This document shows positions 9,575 through 18,587 of a DNA stretch of 64,000 nt, piece by piece. Under the pieces are notes generated by a model. The model saw only the letters and a list, made by a program, of their open reading frames with translations. It was not told where the DNA came from and searched no databases. How positions within the stretch are numbered: position 1 is the stretch's first letter; each line of letters starts with the position of its first letter. Source of the DNA: Luteibacter sp. dw_328. GTDB taxonomy: Bacteria > Pseudomonadota > Gammaproteobacteria > Xanthomonadales > Rhodanobacteraceae. Both the position numbers and the translations under genes were made by a program. The stretch spans positions 124,001 to 188,000 of the forward strand of contig NZ_JAAVUW010000001.1 in assembly GCF_018449605.1 (NCBI RefSeq), in the 5' to 3' direction.

Positions 9575-11028
9575 TCCGGCTTCTCCAAAGCAGCCTGCAC
9601 ACGGTCCAGGATAAGGTTCATCGCGGAATTGTCCGCTCCACGGACCCTGGACAGCCGGCCGTAGATCTTTTGAAGTTCGTCCCCGTCTAGTGGTACCGCA
9701 TTCGAAAGCATTTGCAGTGAAGCAAATAGATCCGCTTCAACATTTGAATTTCCTGTTGTGGCCACGCCAAAGACACGATAAAGGATATTCTCGGGCGATC
9801 GACCATAGACCTCGCCATCGAACTGTTTGAATTTAGGGCCCTGATCATAAGATGACATAATGAGGGCGGAATTCCTGCTGTCGAGATCAGACACCATGAA
9901 ATGCGAATGTGTTGCTATCACTACGTGGGTCGCGGGGCTTGCTCTCAATGTCTGCAGTAACGTATGGACATATTTTATTTGCCAGTCGGGGTGAAGGCTT
10001 ATCTCCGGCTCATCAATGACCACTAGAGCGTTTGGTTTTAGCTCCGCCAACAAGCGTGCGCTGGTTCCTATAAGCTGCTGTTCGCCGGAACTGAGGTCAG
10101 AGAACGGATATCTACCACCTTCCTTGCCTAAAACCAGCGAGGTGTCTCTGAATAGCTTCCACCGCCTTGCGGCGTCGAAGCCCTCTGCGAGAGCTTGCGC
10201 ATCTACGGGTCCTGCCATGAAGCGCTCTAGATCCAATGTTACCGACGGAGCTTTGCTGCTGGTTGACCAATGCAGGTGACGAAGCTCGGATATTAGCCGC
10301 CACATGCTATCGAGATCTTTTGTCCAACTCTCGCTTGCCTCGAAAGTACTGACGCGTGCACTTCCGACCCGTCGCTCCGCCGCTTTCATGGCTATTTCCT
10401 TGAAGCCCTCGTAGCGAACTTCAAGCAGTTTTTCTGTGGATAATGTTATCGCGATGCCGACATCTTCTGTCATGCCTCCAAGAGAAAGCCACGCTCTTAA
10501 CTTCTCTGCGAAGCCTTTAACGGTAAATCCGACGATCAAGCTTTGCACGACCTTGGCTTCTAGGGCCCCGGTCGTAGTTAAGTTCGTGGCCTGACGGAGG
10601 CCGAGATATCTGTAGAAGTCTGAAGCCTCGCTACGCGCGAATCGAAACTTATCCGTCGGCAAATGAGAAACTGTTGCGACACGCTCGGGGAAGAGGATTG
10701 CGGCCAGCGACGTCGTCTTGCCGTCCAACGTACATTGGATGCCGTAATCGCCTCGAGAGATCTCACAGCGCGCGCCATTTAGTCGGTACCGAATCACGGC
10801 TTTGTTGGACGCAGGCCGAAATCTAGTCATCGCTGAATTGTCCGAGTCGCGGCACGCCCTGAGGTAGCAGAGTTCGTCGACAACTCGACTAAGGGTTCGA
10901 CTCTTGCCTGAGCCGTTCGGCCCTATGACGATAGAGACGTGTGGCCCATTCCTGTTACTGGATTCATCGTCGAGAAAAGGAATTGAGACCTCGGGGTCTT
11001 CGTAGCTCAGCAGGCAAAACTGTTCCAA
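9571..11028 (-). CDS. ptuA: PtuA-like ABC/AAA ATPase (Septu-type)
   Basis: The 485-residue ATPase has Walker A GPNGSGKS at residues 36-43, an ABC-type signature LSSGEQQ near 316, Walker B ALVVIDEPEISLHP near 340, and an H-loop IATHSHFMVSD. A long insertion between Walker A and the signature (about 60-310) is typical of RecF/SMC-like defence ATPases. PtuA is thought to form a ring or dimer that restrains or licenses PtuB. The start is a TTG at 11028, chosen because AAGGGG lies about 9 bases upstream and no ATG fits. It is the first gene of the pair, and its promoter should lie in 11029-11284, where I see no other gene. Confidence 0.75.
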   Translation of the reverse strand: MEQFCLLSYEDPEVSIPFLDDESSNRNGPHVSIVIGPNGSGKSRTLSRVVDELCYLRACRDSDNSAMTRFRPASNKAVIRYRLNGARCEISRGDYGIQCTLDGKTTSLAAILFPERVATVSHLPTDKFRFARSEASDFYRYLGLRQATNLTTTGALEAKVVQSLIVGFTVKGFAEKLRAWLSLGGMTEDVGIAITLSTEKLLEVRYEGFKEIAMKAAERRVGSARVSTFEASESWTKDLDSMWRLISELRHLHWSTSSKAPSVTLDLERFMAGPVDAQALAEGFDAARRWKLFRDTSLVLGKEGGRYPFSDLSSGEQQLIGTSARLLAELKPNALVVIDEPEISLHPDWQIKYVHTLLQTLRASPATHVVIATHSHFMVSDLDSRNSALIMSSYDQGPKFKQFDGEVYGRSPENILYRVFGVATTGNSNVEADLFASLQMLSNAVPLDGDELQKIYGRLSRVRGADNSAMNLILDRVQAALEKPE

Positions 11029-11284
11029 AATGGCACCCCTTGGTTATGGGATCTTAAAATGTCGAAGATTCGGAGGGGGAGGGTCAATGTCGCTATTGAA
11101 GCGCGGAGAACGCTCGACATAGACGCGTTTTTTCGATTGGCTGCGGGTTCGCCGCGGCATGCCGCTCTCGCAACAACCACGACGAGCATTCGTACGACTG
11201 TCGGATGGGCACTTTCGAGTGTCATCTATGTCAGGTGTGCGATTTTGTACCGCGGGGCGCATCTTTTATGGGAGATCGAGCGGC

Positions 11285-12358
11285 TTAGGTGACCATGAAT
11301 TCGTCGGTCCCAATTCTGTGCGATCCGTAAACGACTTCGGCGCTGGCCACGGTCCGGTTGCGCCAGGAAGTAGCTGAAGCTTCGTCCGGGAAAATTGCGT
11401 GGAGACGCCATGGTGAAAACGTTAGTACGGCGTATCCGAAACGCCTCCCCGGATTTTCGTGATGGAGCCTTGGTGTTAGCATTCTTAGTTCCGGTATCCC
11501 GTGGAGCCAGGTCGCGTACCCGACTCCGGGCTCGTCTCCGTCTGGGGCGATCGAGCTACTTACTAGGCCGACGGCTTCCCCCGCGCTGTTGAAGACGGGC
11601 CCCCCGCTCATTCCTGACGGCCAGTCAGCTTCGACTTCGAAGCCTGGTCCTCTATTGTGTCCGCCGCGACCCTCGGGAAATATTCGCAACACTCGGCCAT
11701 ATGCCCCGTGAAGTTCTTCGGAAATGCTCGCCGTCCGGACGTAGCGATCCCTCTCAGTGACTTTCAAAGTTGGGTACCCGAAAGCAAGGACGACCTCGCC
11801 TAGCTCAGGAATCCAACGTGTCGCACGAAGACTGATGGAGGATGATGCCCGCGAGGTTGATTGGGTAGACAGCGATGCAATGTCGACGGCGACGCGTCCT
11901 CGCGAAGCATTCGAGAACGAGAGGGGGTCTTGGTATTCCTCGAAGATTGAGGTGACCTTTGTAGCGGCGATGAATACGTCCGGTTCTAGCGTCACCGTGC
12001 CGAAGACAACGCCGACGCCAGTCATGAGAACGATATGCGGCATATTTGGGTCCGCGTCGTGCAACGTGCCAGGCAGGACTCGATCCGGGCCAAGATGAGA
12101 TCGAACGACATCGACGACGTGATCGGCTGTGATGTATGTCCCCCATCCATCAACGTGGAAGGCTGTCCCGACTCCTTGCATCGATCCATCGGGAAACCGC
12201 AAAAGTGTGGGCAGAATTGCCCGACGTACACCAAAGGGGTCGTCGACCGGGAATGCTCGATTGAACGGGGATAGACCTGTTGCGAACGGACCATTTGCCT
12301 TCGTCAGGCGGAGTCCATCCGCGGTGTAGATGGTGAAGTCTTGGCGCTTTGCAGGCAT
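11285..12358 (-). CDS. Trypsin-like serine protease
   Basis: From the ATG at 12358 the protein has 357 residues and the chymotrypsin-fold triad: His80 in YITADHVVDVV, a likely Asp159 in GRVAVDIASLS, and Ser251 in PSGMSGGPVFN, with the oxyanion-hole glycines. There is no signal peptide, so it probably acts in the cytoplasm. The frame stays open to 12466, but the residues upstream of MPAKRQDF look non-coding and overlap the neighbouring gene. It lies 256 bp upstream of the Septu-like pair and reads in the same direction. Cytoplasmic proteases of this type occur as effectors in defence systems, so a linked role is possible but unproved. Confidence 0.7.
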   Translation of the reverse strand: MPAKRQDFTIYTADGLRLTKANGPFATGLSPFNRAFPVDDPFGVRRAILPTLLRFPDGSMQGVGTAFHVDGWGTYITADHVVDVVRSHLGPDRVLPGTLHDADPNMPHIVLMTGVGVVFGTVTLEPDVFIAATKVTSIFEEYQDPLSFSNASRGRVAVDIASLSTQSTSRASSSISLRATRWIPELGEVVLAFGYPTLKVTERDRYVRTASISEELHGAYGRVLRIFPEGRGGHNRGPGFEVEADWPSGMSGGPVFNSAGEAVGLVSSSIAPDGDEPGVGYATWLHGIPELRMLTPRLHHENPGRRFGYAVLTFSPWRLHAIFPDEASATSWRNRTVASAEVVYGSHRIGTDEFMVT

Positions 12359-12452
12359 GTTGGAATAGCTTTTCGTCGTCACCCTGCAAGCCCTGTCGGC
12401 GATCTTCGATGTTCCTTTAGCTTGTTTGCCGGAAATGCTCATAGATGTCGCT

Positions 12453-13484
12453 TCAGCGATCGACAAGCAGCCTCCCAGCGCGCGTCACCGCATCGAAGCT
12501 AAAGACGTGTTCCCGCGGACTATCAGAACAACATCCGACCAAGCGCCCGGGATAAGCCGCTCCCCCATCGCGGATCTCGACTTTTCCGGCGCATACCGGG
12601 CAGGTGCCATGAAACCGCACTAGCGAGAATCGCCCACCTGTCTTGCTGTCACTGTCCCGGGTCAGGCGGAACTGGCCATACGTCTGGCTGAAGGCAAGCA
12701 ACCAGTCCGGCGCAATCGTGATGCGAAGCATCGGCAGAGACCAGAAAGGCCTTTGCACCCAAGTCACGACGGCGGCGAGCAGTCCGGTAGTTAGAAGTGG
12801 CCCCATTGCCTTGGAGATACTGGTCGGGCTAGAAAAATAGATCATGCACAGCGCAGCGCCGCAGATCATGGCGATGGCGAAGGGGAGTGCCACAATGCCG
12901 ATGAAAGCAACGCCGCGACCGGACCGCATGGAGAAGGGCCGGCCGAGCAATGGCCACCAAAGCGCGGCACATTTGGCTGGCTCGAGTTCGTAGGTCATGT
13001 GGAAAGCCCGGTCGAAACCTGGGGGCATGCTCGGATCGGCTGACGGGGTCTCCGCGGCCTCAGCCGGCTCCGTCAAGGCGCCTAGGGCTGCAAAGGCCAG
13101 GCGATAGATCGTGGCGTTTCCGCGCCCGCCGCCGCGGTCGATCACCAAGACGACCTCAAGCTCGACACCCGCCGCCTGGAAAAACTGTCGCCGACTGTTT
13201 TCGTAACCCGACCACCACGTCCTGACCTGTGATGTGGGCAACCACTTGGCTGTGACTGGCTCGGTCGGGCGGAGTCCCCCAAAGCGATCCCGGTGCCAGG
13301 CGAAGAGTTGGATGACCTCGGCAGCGGGTGGATCCTCGTTTCGGCCCAAGGCGTGCCGCGTCTGGCTACTCAAGACCATAAGTGCCTGACGGACCTTCCC
13401 TTGTGCAGGCTCGGCCTCGAGCCAACGATCGAAAGCGTCCAGCGCGGAAACGGTCGATAACGGGGATCGCGTCTCTTTGTCCAT
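12453..13484 (-). CDS. Unknown membrane protein with C-terminal zinc ribbon
   Basis: I do not recognise the family. The ATG at 13484 follows GGAGAAAC and gives a 343-residue protein. The N-terminal half (to about 170) is soluble. Two hydrophobic helices follow: one around GVAFIGIVALPFAIAMICGA and one around MGPLLTTGLLAAVVTWV. The C-terminal part is cytoplasmic and contains a likely zinc site, CPVCAGK followed later by GCC, near residues 301-330. It lies 94 bp upstream of the protease in the same orientation, so the two may form an operon, perhaps a membrane sensor and its protease. Residues upstream of MDKETRSP were judged non-coding. Confidence 0.55.
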   Translation of the reverse strand: MDKETRSPLSTVSALDAFDRWLEAEPAQGKVRQALMVLSSQTRHALGRNEDPPAAEVIQLFAWHRDRFGGLRPTEPVTAKWLPTSQVRTWWSGYENSRRQFFQAAGVELEVVLVIDRGGGRGNATIYRLAFAALGALTEPAEAAETPSADPSMPPGFDRAFHMTYELEPAKCAALWWPLLGRPFSMRSGRGVAFIGIVALPFAIAMICGAALCMIYFSSPTSISKAMGPLLTTGLLAAVVTWVQRPFWSLPMLRITIAPDWLLAFSQTYGQFRLTRDSDSKTGGRFSLVRFHGTCPVCAGKVEIRDGGAAYPGRLVGCCSDSPREHVFSFDAVTRAGRLLVDR

Positions 13485-13542
13485 GTTTCTCCATCCGTGG
13501 TGGGACCAGTGTCGGTCTCCTTCATAGCGAGGGGACGGAGAC

Positions 13543-14519
13543 ATGGCAAGCAATTCGAACGGGTCAGACGATTGGAATGGGGCGGAGCGGTTGGGCATCC
13601 CGTTCGGCGAGCGCGGTGGACGGCTTCTCGCGGCGGCGAGCGTGTAGCGAGGTCTTGCATGCGGCTGCGTTTGTCCCGGCTGTGGGGCAAGCCTGGTTGC
13701 CCGGCAGGGCGCGAAGCGGCGTGCCCACTTCGCCCACCACGGCGGCGACGAAAGCGGCGGCTGCTTCGAGTCCGCCGTGCATCGATACGCAAAGCAGGTC
13801 GTTGCCGAAAGTTGCTCCCTCCGGCTGCCGTGCTGGAACGGTCAAGCGAATATGCCGAATCCGCCGACCGCCAGCGACAGGGAGGGCGTCCTGAGATACG
13901 GCGAGGCTGTGGATTGGCCGGCAGTGAATACGGCGGTGGGGAACGGTCACGTGGAGGTGGTCATAGGAGAAATCCGGTCGGATGCCGTCGTGACCGATGC
14001 GAGCGGAGACCTTCTGGTGGAGATACGTGTCAGTCACCTGGTTGACGAACCGAAAGCAACCAAGGTCCGGGCTATGAACGCCCGCATGATCGAAATCGAT
14101 CTCTCAACATGTCCGGTCGACCTGATGATGGATGCCGTTGTTTCGCCGAGTGGATACGTTTCGCGGCGCCGCGTCATTGGATCTGGGAACCTAGCGCCGC
14201 ACGGCGCTGGGAGCGTAGCCGCGATGAGCTGGAAGCGCGCCTCTCCCTTCCCGTCGGGACAGCCCCACGAACATCCGGGATGCTTAGCCCGGTCTCTGCC
14301 GAGAGGTGGGGAGAAATTCGGCAGCAGTTCGGAGAGAGCGAATGGATTCCTATTGGTCGGCCACCGGTGGTCGACGACCCATTGATAGGGTGCTGGGTCT
14401 GGTTAGACGGAAAGGGTGAGGCAGAGATCGTTCAGCGGCTCACGCGAGCAGGGGGCGTGTATCGAGTGAGGCTTTCCTGGGGGGAGTTTCGAATCGTCTA
14501 CCTGGGCCGCCCAGGGTAG
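13543..14519 (+). pseudogene. CoiA-like protein gene, broken by an amber codon and a frameshift
   Basis: From the ATG at 13543 (GGAG 5 bases upstream) the frame reads MASNSNGSDDWNGAERLG and onwards. It meets TAG at 13645-13647, then continues in the same frame as GLACGCVCPGCGASLVARQG, AHFAHHGGDESGGCFES and VEIRVSHLVDEPKATKVRA. That is the zinc-binding head and nuclease-like core (ExxVSHxxDExK) of CoiA-like competence-protein relatives. Near 14140 the frame shifts and continues as WIRFAAPRHWIWEPSAARRW to a stop at 14517-14519. CoiA relatives are often found in mobile islands; their role there is unknown. Two separate lesions make an inactive gene likely. Confidence 0.7.
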
Positions 14520-14650
14520 GAGGTTCTTCTCGGAAAACTGGGCGATGGAGCACGCGTCCGCCATGTAAGCAGCGGCTCACCCGCGATCTGTCTTGCGACC
14601 GTGGCGAAGGACGTGCACCATCGCCCTCAAGAATCACTGGGGGCTCAAAT

Positions 14651-14884
14651 ATGCTTCAGGCGCTCCTGCTAAGGCCGTTCAACGCTGCGAGCTACGCCCT
14701 TCACCAACAGGTGAACTTGGTCTTCGGAGTGGTACTCGTCGCTGTACTGCTGATCGCTGGCATCGCCTGGGCCATGGATCGTTGGCGTACCAGACACGAT
14801 AGACGCAATAAGCGGGATCATGCGGCGCTTCGTCGAGTTCAGGAACGTAGCCGACGAAATGCCGGCCGCCGACGCAGCGATTAA
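14651..14884 (+). CDS. Small single-helix membrane protein
   Basis: The 77-residue product has one clear transmembrane helix (VNLVFGVVLVAVLLIAGIAW, about residues 22-41) followed by a very basic tail (RWRTRHDRRNKRDHAALRRV). The ATG at 14651 has a weak GGGG site upstream. No family is recognised. The start and existence are supported mainly by the hydrophobic segment and the absence of a better frame here. Confidence 0.45.
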   Translation: MLQALLLRPFNAASYALHQQVNLVFGVVLVAVLLIAGIAWAMDRWRTRHDRRNKRDHAALRRVQERSRRNAGRRRSD

Positions 14885-14924
14885 CAGCCACAGTCGACTT
14901 ACTACTTGTGCGATGGAGCTCGCA

Positions 14925-15380
14925 ATGTACTCACTCAGACGGACTATTTTGACAGCGGCGATGGCCTTCTTCAGCGCGTCGGTTCTCGCCTATGAGGTGC
15001 CCAAGCGGAGCCTCGAAGCGCGGATTCACTCCGCAGATATCGTGATTGTCGGAACGATCGTCGCTTTAGACCCAGACGATCCAAACAAGCCAGACGTCCT
15101 GGCCATCGCGACCGTTCGCGTCGATTCAATTCTCAAAGGGGGCGCAACTGTGACGGTCCGCGTCGTCTATCGGGAAGGGATACAGGAAAGCGACCCGATC
15201 TGTTGCAGTCTTGGAGGACAGTATTTCATGATGCTATCCCGCTCGGACGCCGATTTGTACAGGAGCGTCAATGGGCCGTACGGCATATTCGAGATCGGTA
15301 CGTCTGGATCTGATCAGGATGGTGTGCCGTCTTGGCCAGGCAGCACGGTGAAGCGGCCGCTCGATTGGCGATCGCACTAA
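14925..15380 (+). CDS. Secreted protein of unknown function, NTR/TIMP-like pattern
   Basis: The ATG at 14925 has GGAG 8 bases upstream and gives 151 residues. A signal peptide (MYSLRRTILTAAMAFFSASV, cleaved near VLA-YEV) precedes a domain reading IHSADIVIVGTIVALDPD... and VRVDSILKGGATVTVRVVYR. The pattern of a small OB-like domain with VVGTV, a variable loop and xILKG also appears in the product at 22459-22905. This suggests a distant relationship within the island. A role in the periplasm, perhaps as an inhibitor, is only a guess. Confidence 0.6.
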   Translation: MYSLRRTILTAAMAFFSASVLAYEVPKRSLEARIHSADIVIVGTIVALDPDDPNKPDVLAIATVRVDSILKGGATVTVRVVYREGIQESDPICCSLGGQYFMMLSRSDADLYRSVNGPYGIFEIGTSGSDQDGVPSWPGSTVKRPLDWRSH

Positions 15381-15422
15381 GCCACCTCGATATGTCATGG
15401 CTTGCACGCTGTACGCAAGCCC

Positions 15423-16001
15423 TCAATGTCCCGGCAACACAGGGCGGGGAATCCCGGACCGATCCATCTTGTATGGCCTGAGCGGAGGTGCAAGTCGTGG
15501 TTGTTGTCTGACGTCCACGTTCACCGAAGCCAGGCAACGCCCGTCGCGCTGCCCGATCGTCACGAATCGGTTCTCCCATTTCGCTGACCAGCCCTGATTG
15601 ATTCCTTGCGACGTCCAGGCGATGTCCTGGCCTCGTTCCAGCTTGTCTCGAAGCTTCTTCGCGTCCAGGCACTGCTTGCCATCGACTTCGGCCACCAAGC
15701 GCACGACATCGGGCGCTTTCCCGTTCTCCCAGTCCGAGGTGAGTTGGACGTGCAGAAGAACACCATCACGAGTCCGGTAGACGATGGGCTGGTGAACCCA
15801 TCCGACCGTTCCTCGCTGTGCTCCGGGCGGTGCACGGAAGAATGCCTCCACGCTTGAAGAGGTGCTGGGAACCAGTGGCATCGCACCGATAACTACTTCG
15901 TCTAACGTCATGGGTCGGTTGGCGCCACCGGCGGGTGTGGGCATGGAAACTAGCGTCGTCGCGACTAACGCGGCAAGTAGAGACGCAGAAAAGCGGTTCA
16001 T
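15423..16001 (-). CDS. Secreted protein of unknown function (full copy of a duplicated gene)
   Basis: The 192-residue product has a signal peptide (MNRFSASLLAALVATTLVSM, cleavage near PAGG-AN). The conserved body includes MTLDEVVIGAMPLV, VHQPIVYRTRDGVLLHVQL and VDGKQCLDAKKLRDKLE. A second copy with an internal deletion lies at 33188-33679. Past the stop, an alternative frame reads DIEGLRTACKP, which matches the tail of the second copy (DIEGLRKACEP). The last residues of this copy are therefore probably altered by a frameshift near 15430. No known domain was recognised. Confidence 0.65.
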   Translation of the reverse strand: MNRFSASLLAALVATTLVSMPTPAGGANRPMTLDEVVIGAMPLVPSTSSSVEAFFRAPPGAQRGTVGWVHQPIVYRTRDGVLLHVQLTSDWENGKAPDVVRLVAEVDGKQCLDAKKLRDKLERGQDIAWTSQGINQGWSAKWENRFVTIGQRDGRCLASVNVDVRQQPRLAPPLRPYKMDRSGIPRPVLPGH

Positions 16002-16046
16002 GTGATCGATCCCCGAAATCCGGGGGACGTCGGTCGACGCACGAAG

Positions 16047-16520
16047 CTATGAGGTTTGCCCGGCATATCGGATTATTTCGTCGGCAACTTTGACAAATAC
16101 TGGCCCGCGTCGCTTCATCGGTTCGAACGTCTTGTCGTCTCGTGACAGAAAGACCTCGAATTCGAGGTGCGCCCCAACTCGCATAATCATCAAACCGACG
16201 ACGAAGCCACGCTTCGCAAGCAAATCAAACGATCGAAGTGGTTCTGCAAAGTCATCGGCTGGCGATGTTGCTCCAGAAAGACTAGCGCCGAAGAATCGCG
16301 AGAGAGCTTCTTCGAGATCGCTTGAGTCTTCTCTGCAAGATGTCTCACGACCAACGTCAAGGACAACGGTATAGATCTCGTCATTGTCTCGCGCGCCGTC
16401 GAACTTGATGAGTACGTCTGTTCCAACACGCTCAACAACGGTGCATGCCGTGCGGACATGCATCGAGATTCGATGCCAGCGTTCCATTTCTTCGGTTTCG
16501 CTACTGGCTTCAAGGCTCAC
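16047..16520 (-). CDS. Unknown cytoplasmic protein downstream of the effector
   Basis: The frame codes for 157 residues with no signal peptide or membrane helix; an alternative start is MERWHRISM at 16484. The sequence has a mixed alpha/beta composition (EIYTVVLDVGRETS, EPLRSFDLLAKRGFVVGLMI, GAHLEFEVFLSRDD). It follows the X-T4SS effector by 135 bp in the same direction. It may be an accessory or immunity protein of that operon, but no family is recognised. Confidence 0.6.
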   Translation of the reverse strand: MSLEASSETEEMERWHRISMHVRTACTVVERVGTDVLIKFDGARDNDEIYTVVLDVGRETSCREDSSDLEEALSRFFGASLSGATSPADDFAEPLRSFDLLAKRGFVVGLMIMRVGAHLEFEVFLSRDDKTFEPMKRRGPVFVKVADEIIRYAGQTS

Positions 16521-16655
16521 GGCTGATGCTCCTCAGTGCTCCAGTGGGTGTGATATCTCTAACGGCTTTCGCGATTGTTCCCCCGCGATAGTACATAGAG
16601 AAGAGCGGAATGCCGATCCTTCGAGTACAGCTAGCCGTTGCATTGTCCGATGGCC

Positions 16656-18023
16656 TCAGCGGCTCATCGTGGGCGCTGTGGGAGCCTGCTGCGGTACATC
16701 GATAGTCGGCGCAGCGATCTGTTGCTGCTGTTGCTGGTTGGCCTGTGTCCACGCTTGGCTGCTCTGTTCGAGCGGCTGAACGACGGCTTGGGCGACATCG
16801 ACCGAGGCGTATTGCTTGAAGGGAGAATTCAAATCTCCCTGGATGACATAGGCGCGAGTGGCGTCATCACTCAGGGCAATGTGGTCCAGTCGGGTCATGC
16901 CCTCTGCTCGAGACTGAGCGCTCAGCGATCCAGCGAGATTGGCGCTCATGTGGTCGGAGGCTCGTCCCTGTTGTGCATCGATGTTCTGGACGAGTCGCAG
17001 AGCTTGCCCATACATGGCATGGCCCGCATGCGCGGGATCGTCAAGAGTGGTGGCAGGAGCCAATTGGGCCTGATGCAGTGCTTCTAGCGTGCGGGGGCCA
17101 GCCACGCCGTCTGCCGATAAGTGGTGATCGCGCTGGAAGGCTTCGACCGCGGCTTGCGTCGCTGGACCGAAATGTCCGTCTGCGCGAATTGGCTGACCGT
17201 TCGCACTCCCGTAATTCAAGGCACCTAACTGTTGCTGCAACGCTTCCACCGACGCACCACGGTCGTGCAGCCGGACAGACGTTCCGCCTTCGCCGTGGTG
17301 ACGGCCCGCTTGCGCGTGCGACGGTGCCGCTGGCAAGGGCAACGCCGAGTGGGGCACGGTCAAGCCGTTTGCCGTCAGAGTCGCATCGGCCGCAGCAAGC
17401 GTCTCTAAGGCTACTTTTTCGTGCCCGAACCGTGCCTTCAGAGAATCGTGCAGCTTGGGCGACCCTGCAAAGAGTGTGTCGACATGCGCCGTCTTATAGT
17501 CCTGCACGGCACCGACGATATCTTTATCGCTCAACGTGGACAGGTCGTAGTGCTGGCCGAATTTTTCCTGCAGACCCTTGTCGAAGATGCCCGGCGTCAG
17601 CCCGCGGCACTGCACCGAGGTGCTCCATAGCGCGTCCTGGACGGCCATGCCGCGGTGCGAGAGGTCGAGACCACGAGCTTGAAGCGCGGCGACTTGCTGG
17701 GAGTAGTGCGATTGCCCAATGAACTGGTGCTGGTCCTGGCCGAATCCGGGGTCGGTACGGGCCAACGTCTGCCACTGCGTATTGAAGGCCGACGTGGGAG
17801 GCGTGAGACCTTGGAACTGAGCGCCATAAGGCGACTGGTCAAGGTATTCCCGTAACGTTCCGGAGACTGACGAGAGCTGATAGGCGCCGTACGACACACC
17901 ACCCTTGTCATCCTTGCCGGTGGAGATGGTGCCGACATCGCCGCCGGATTCGTAACGGGCTGAGGTCTGGCCGAGGTGCCATTCGCTCGCAGTCTGCTGT
18001 GCGCGCTCGAGATCGTCCGTCAT
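16656..18023 (-). CDS. X-T4SS effector (X-Tfe): peptidoglycan hydrolase with XVIPCD tail
   Basis: The 455-residue protein has three parts. Residues 1-210 resemble the lysozyme-like domain of VgrG-related proteins (ARYESGGDVGTISTGKDDKG, SYGAYQLSS), with Glu24 a candidate catalytic acid. Residues 249-318 are a peptidoglycan-binding domain (HDRGASVEALQQQLGALNYG ... DGHFGPATQAAVEAFQ). Residues about 328-430 are a XVIPCD, the secretion signal bound by VirD4, with its hallmark MTRLDHIALSDDATRAYVIQ and a Gln-rich end. It should be injected into the periplasm of rival bacteria to cut their cell wall. The LprI-like gene 42 bp upstream is its probable immunity partner. The secretion apparatus itself is not in the window. 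Confidence 0.85.
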   Translation of the reverse strand: MTDDLERAQQTASEWHLGQTSARYESGGDVGTISTGKDDKGGVSYGAYQLSSVSGTLREYLDQSPYGAQFQGLTPPTSAFNTQWQTLARTDPGFGQDQHQFIGQSHYSQQVAALQARGLDLSHRGMAVQDALWSTSVQCRGLTPGIFDKGLQEKFGQHYDLSTLSDKDIVGAVQDYKTAHVDTLFAGSPKLHDSLKARFGHEKVALETLAAADATLTANGLTVPHSALPLPAAPSHAQAGRHHGEGGTSVRLHDRGASVEALQQQLGALNYGSANGQPIRADGHFGPATQAAVEAFQRDHHLSADGVAGPRTLEALHQAQLAPATTLDDPAHAGHAMYGQALRLVQNIDAQQGRASDHMSANLAGSLSAQSRAEGMTRLDHIALSDDATRAYVIQGDLNSPFKQYASVDVAQAVVQPLEQSSQAWTQANQQQQQQIAAPTIDVPQQAPTAPTMSR

Positions 18024-18065
18024 CGTTCAACTCCTTGTATGGGTCATGTCGTGGGCGCGAAGGCC

Positions 18066-18479
18066 TCAGGGGTGCTTGAGCTGCGCTTCCAGCTCGGCGG
18101 CCCGTACGGCCGTACGGTTGAGCCGGCACTCGTTGGCGCCCAACATATCCGCCGTGCCCCCGTCGGTGGGAGGTGCGCAGGCCTTGTCCCGATCCGCAAT
18201 CCAGGCGCGTTCCTGGTCGCGCAACGCAATACGTTGAGTTTCCGCCATCGATTGGCGGAGTGCCTTGTAGGCAGTATTCAACCGCTTGTCCTGGAAGTCG
18301 TATTCCGAACCGATGCAGTTGTTCACAGCGAGAGTCACGCCTTGCGATGCTTCCAGGCACTTGTCGTAACCTGGCCGCAAGGGGGGCGCCTTATCGGCGT
18401 CCGCCGGGGGAGCCCAAGCAGGGCTCACGGCGACTCCCAAGGCCAGGACAAAGGACAGACGCATCCGTACAGCACTCAT
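18066..18479 (-). CDS. LprI/DUF1311 lysozyme-inhibitor-type immunity protein
   Basis: The 137-residue product has a signal peptide (RLSFVLALGVAVSPAWA, cleavage near residue 23) and a DUF1311 domain. The marks are YDKCLEASQ, NNCIGSEYDFQDKRLNTAYK, RDQERAWIADRDKACA and ECRLNRTAVRAAELE, with two likely disulfides. LprI-type proteins inhibit lysozymes in the periplasm, and relatives serve as immunity proteins to wall-cutting effectors. It is the gene directly before the effector in the same operon, matching the immunity-first order common in X-T4SS loci. ATGs at 18479 and 18464 are both possible starts. Confidence 0.8.
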   Translation of the reverse strand: MSAVRMRLSFVLALGVAVSPAWAPPADADKAPPLRPGYDKCLEASQGVTLAVNNCIGSEYDFQDKRLNTAYKALRQSMAETQRIALRDQERAWIADRDKACAPPTDGGTADMLGANECRLNRTAVRAAELEAQLKHP

Positions 18480-18587
18480 CGGGATTCCTGGTTACGGCCT
18501 CGGGCCAAGCCCGGTGATTCGAGCGAAGCATACGCAAGACATTAAATGGATCGCAACCCTGTGGTGGCATCGACGAATGCATGATGC

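Noticed and set aside
16973-17722. Open frame of 249 codons on the plus strand
   Set aside because: Antisense to the X-T4SS effector; Arg/Pro-rich composition without domains.
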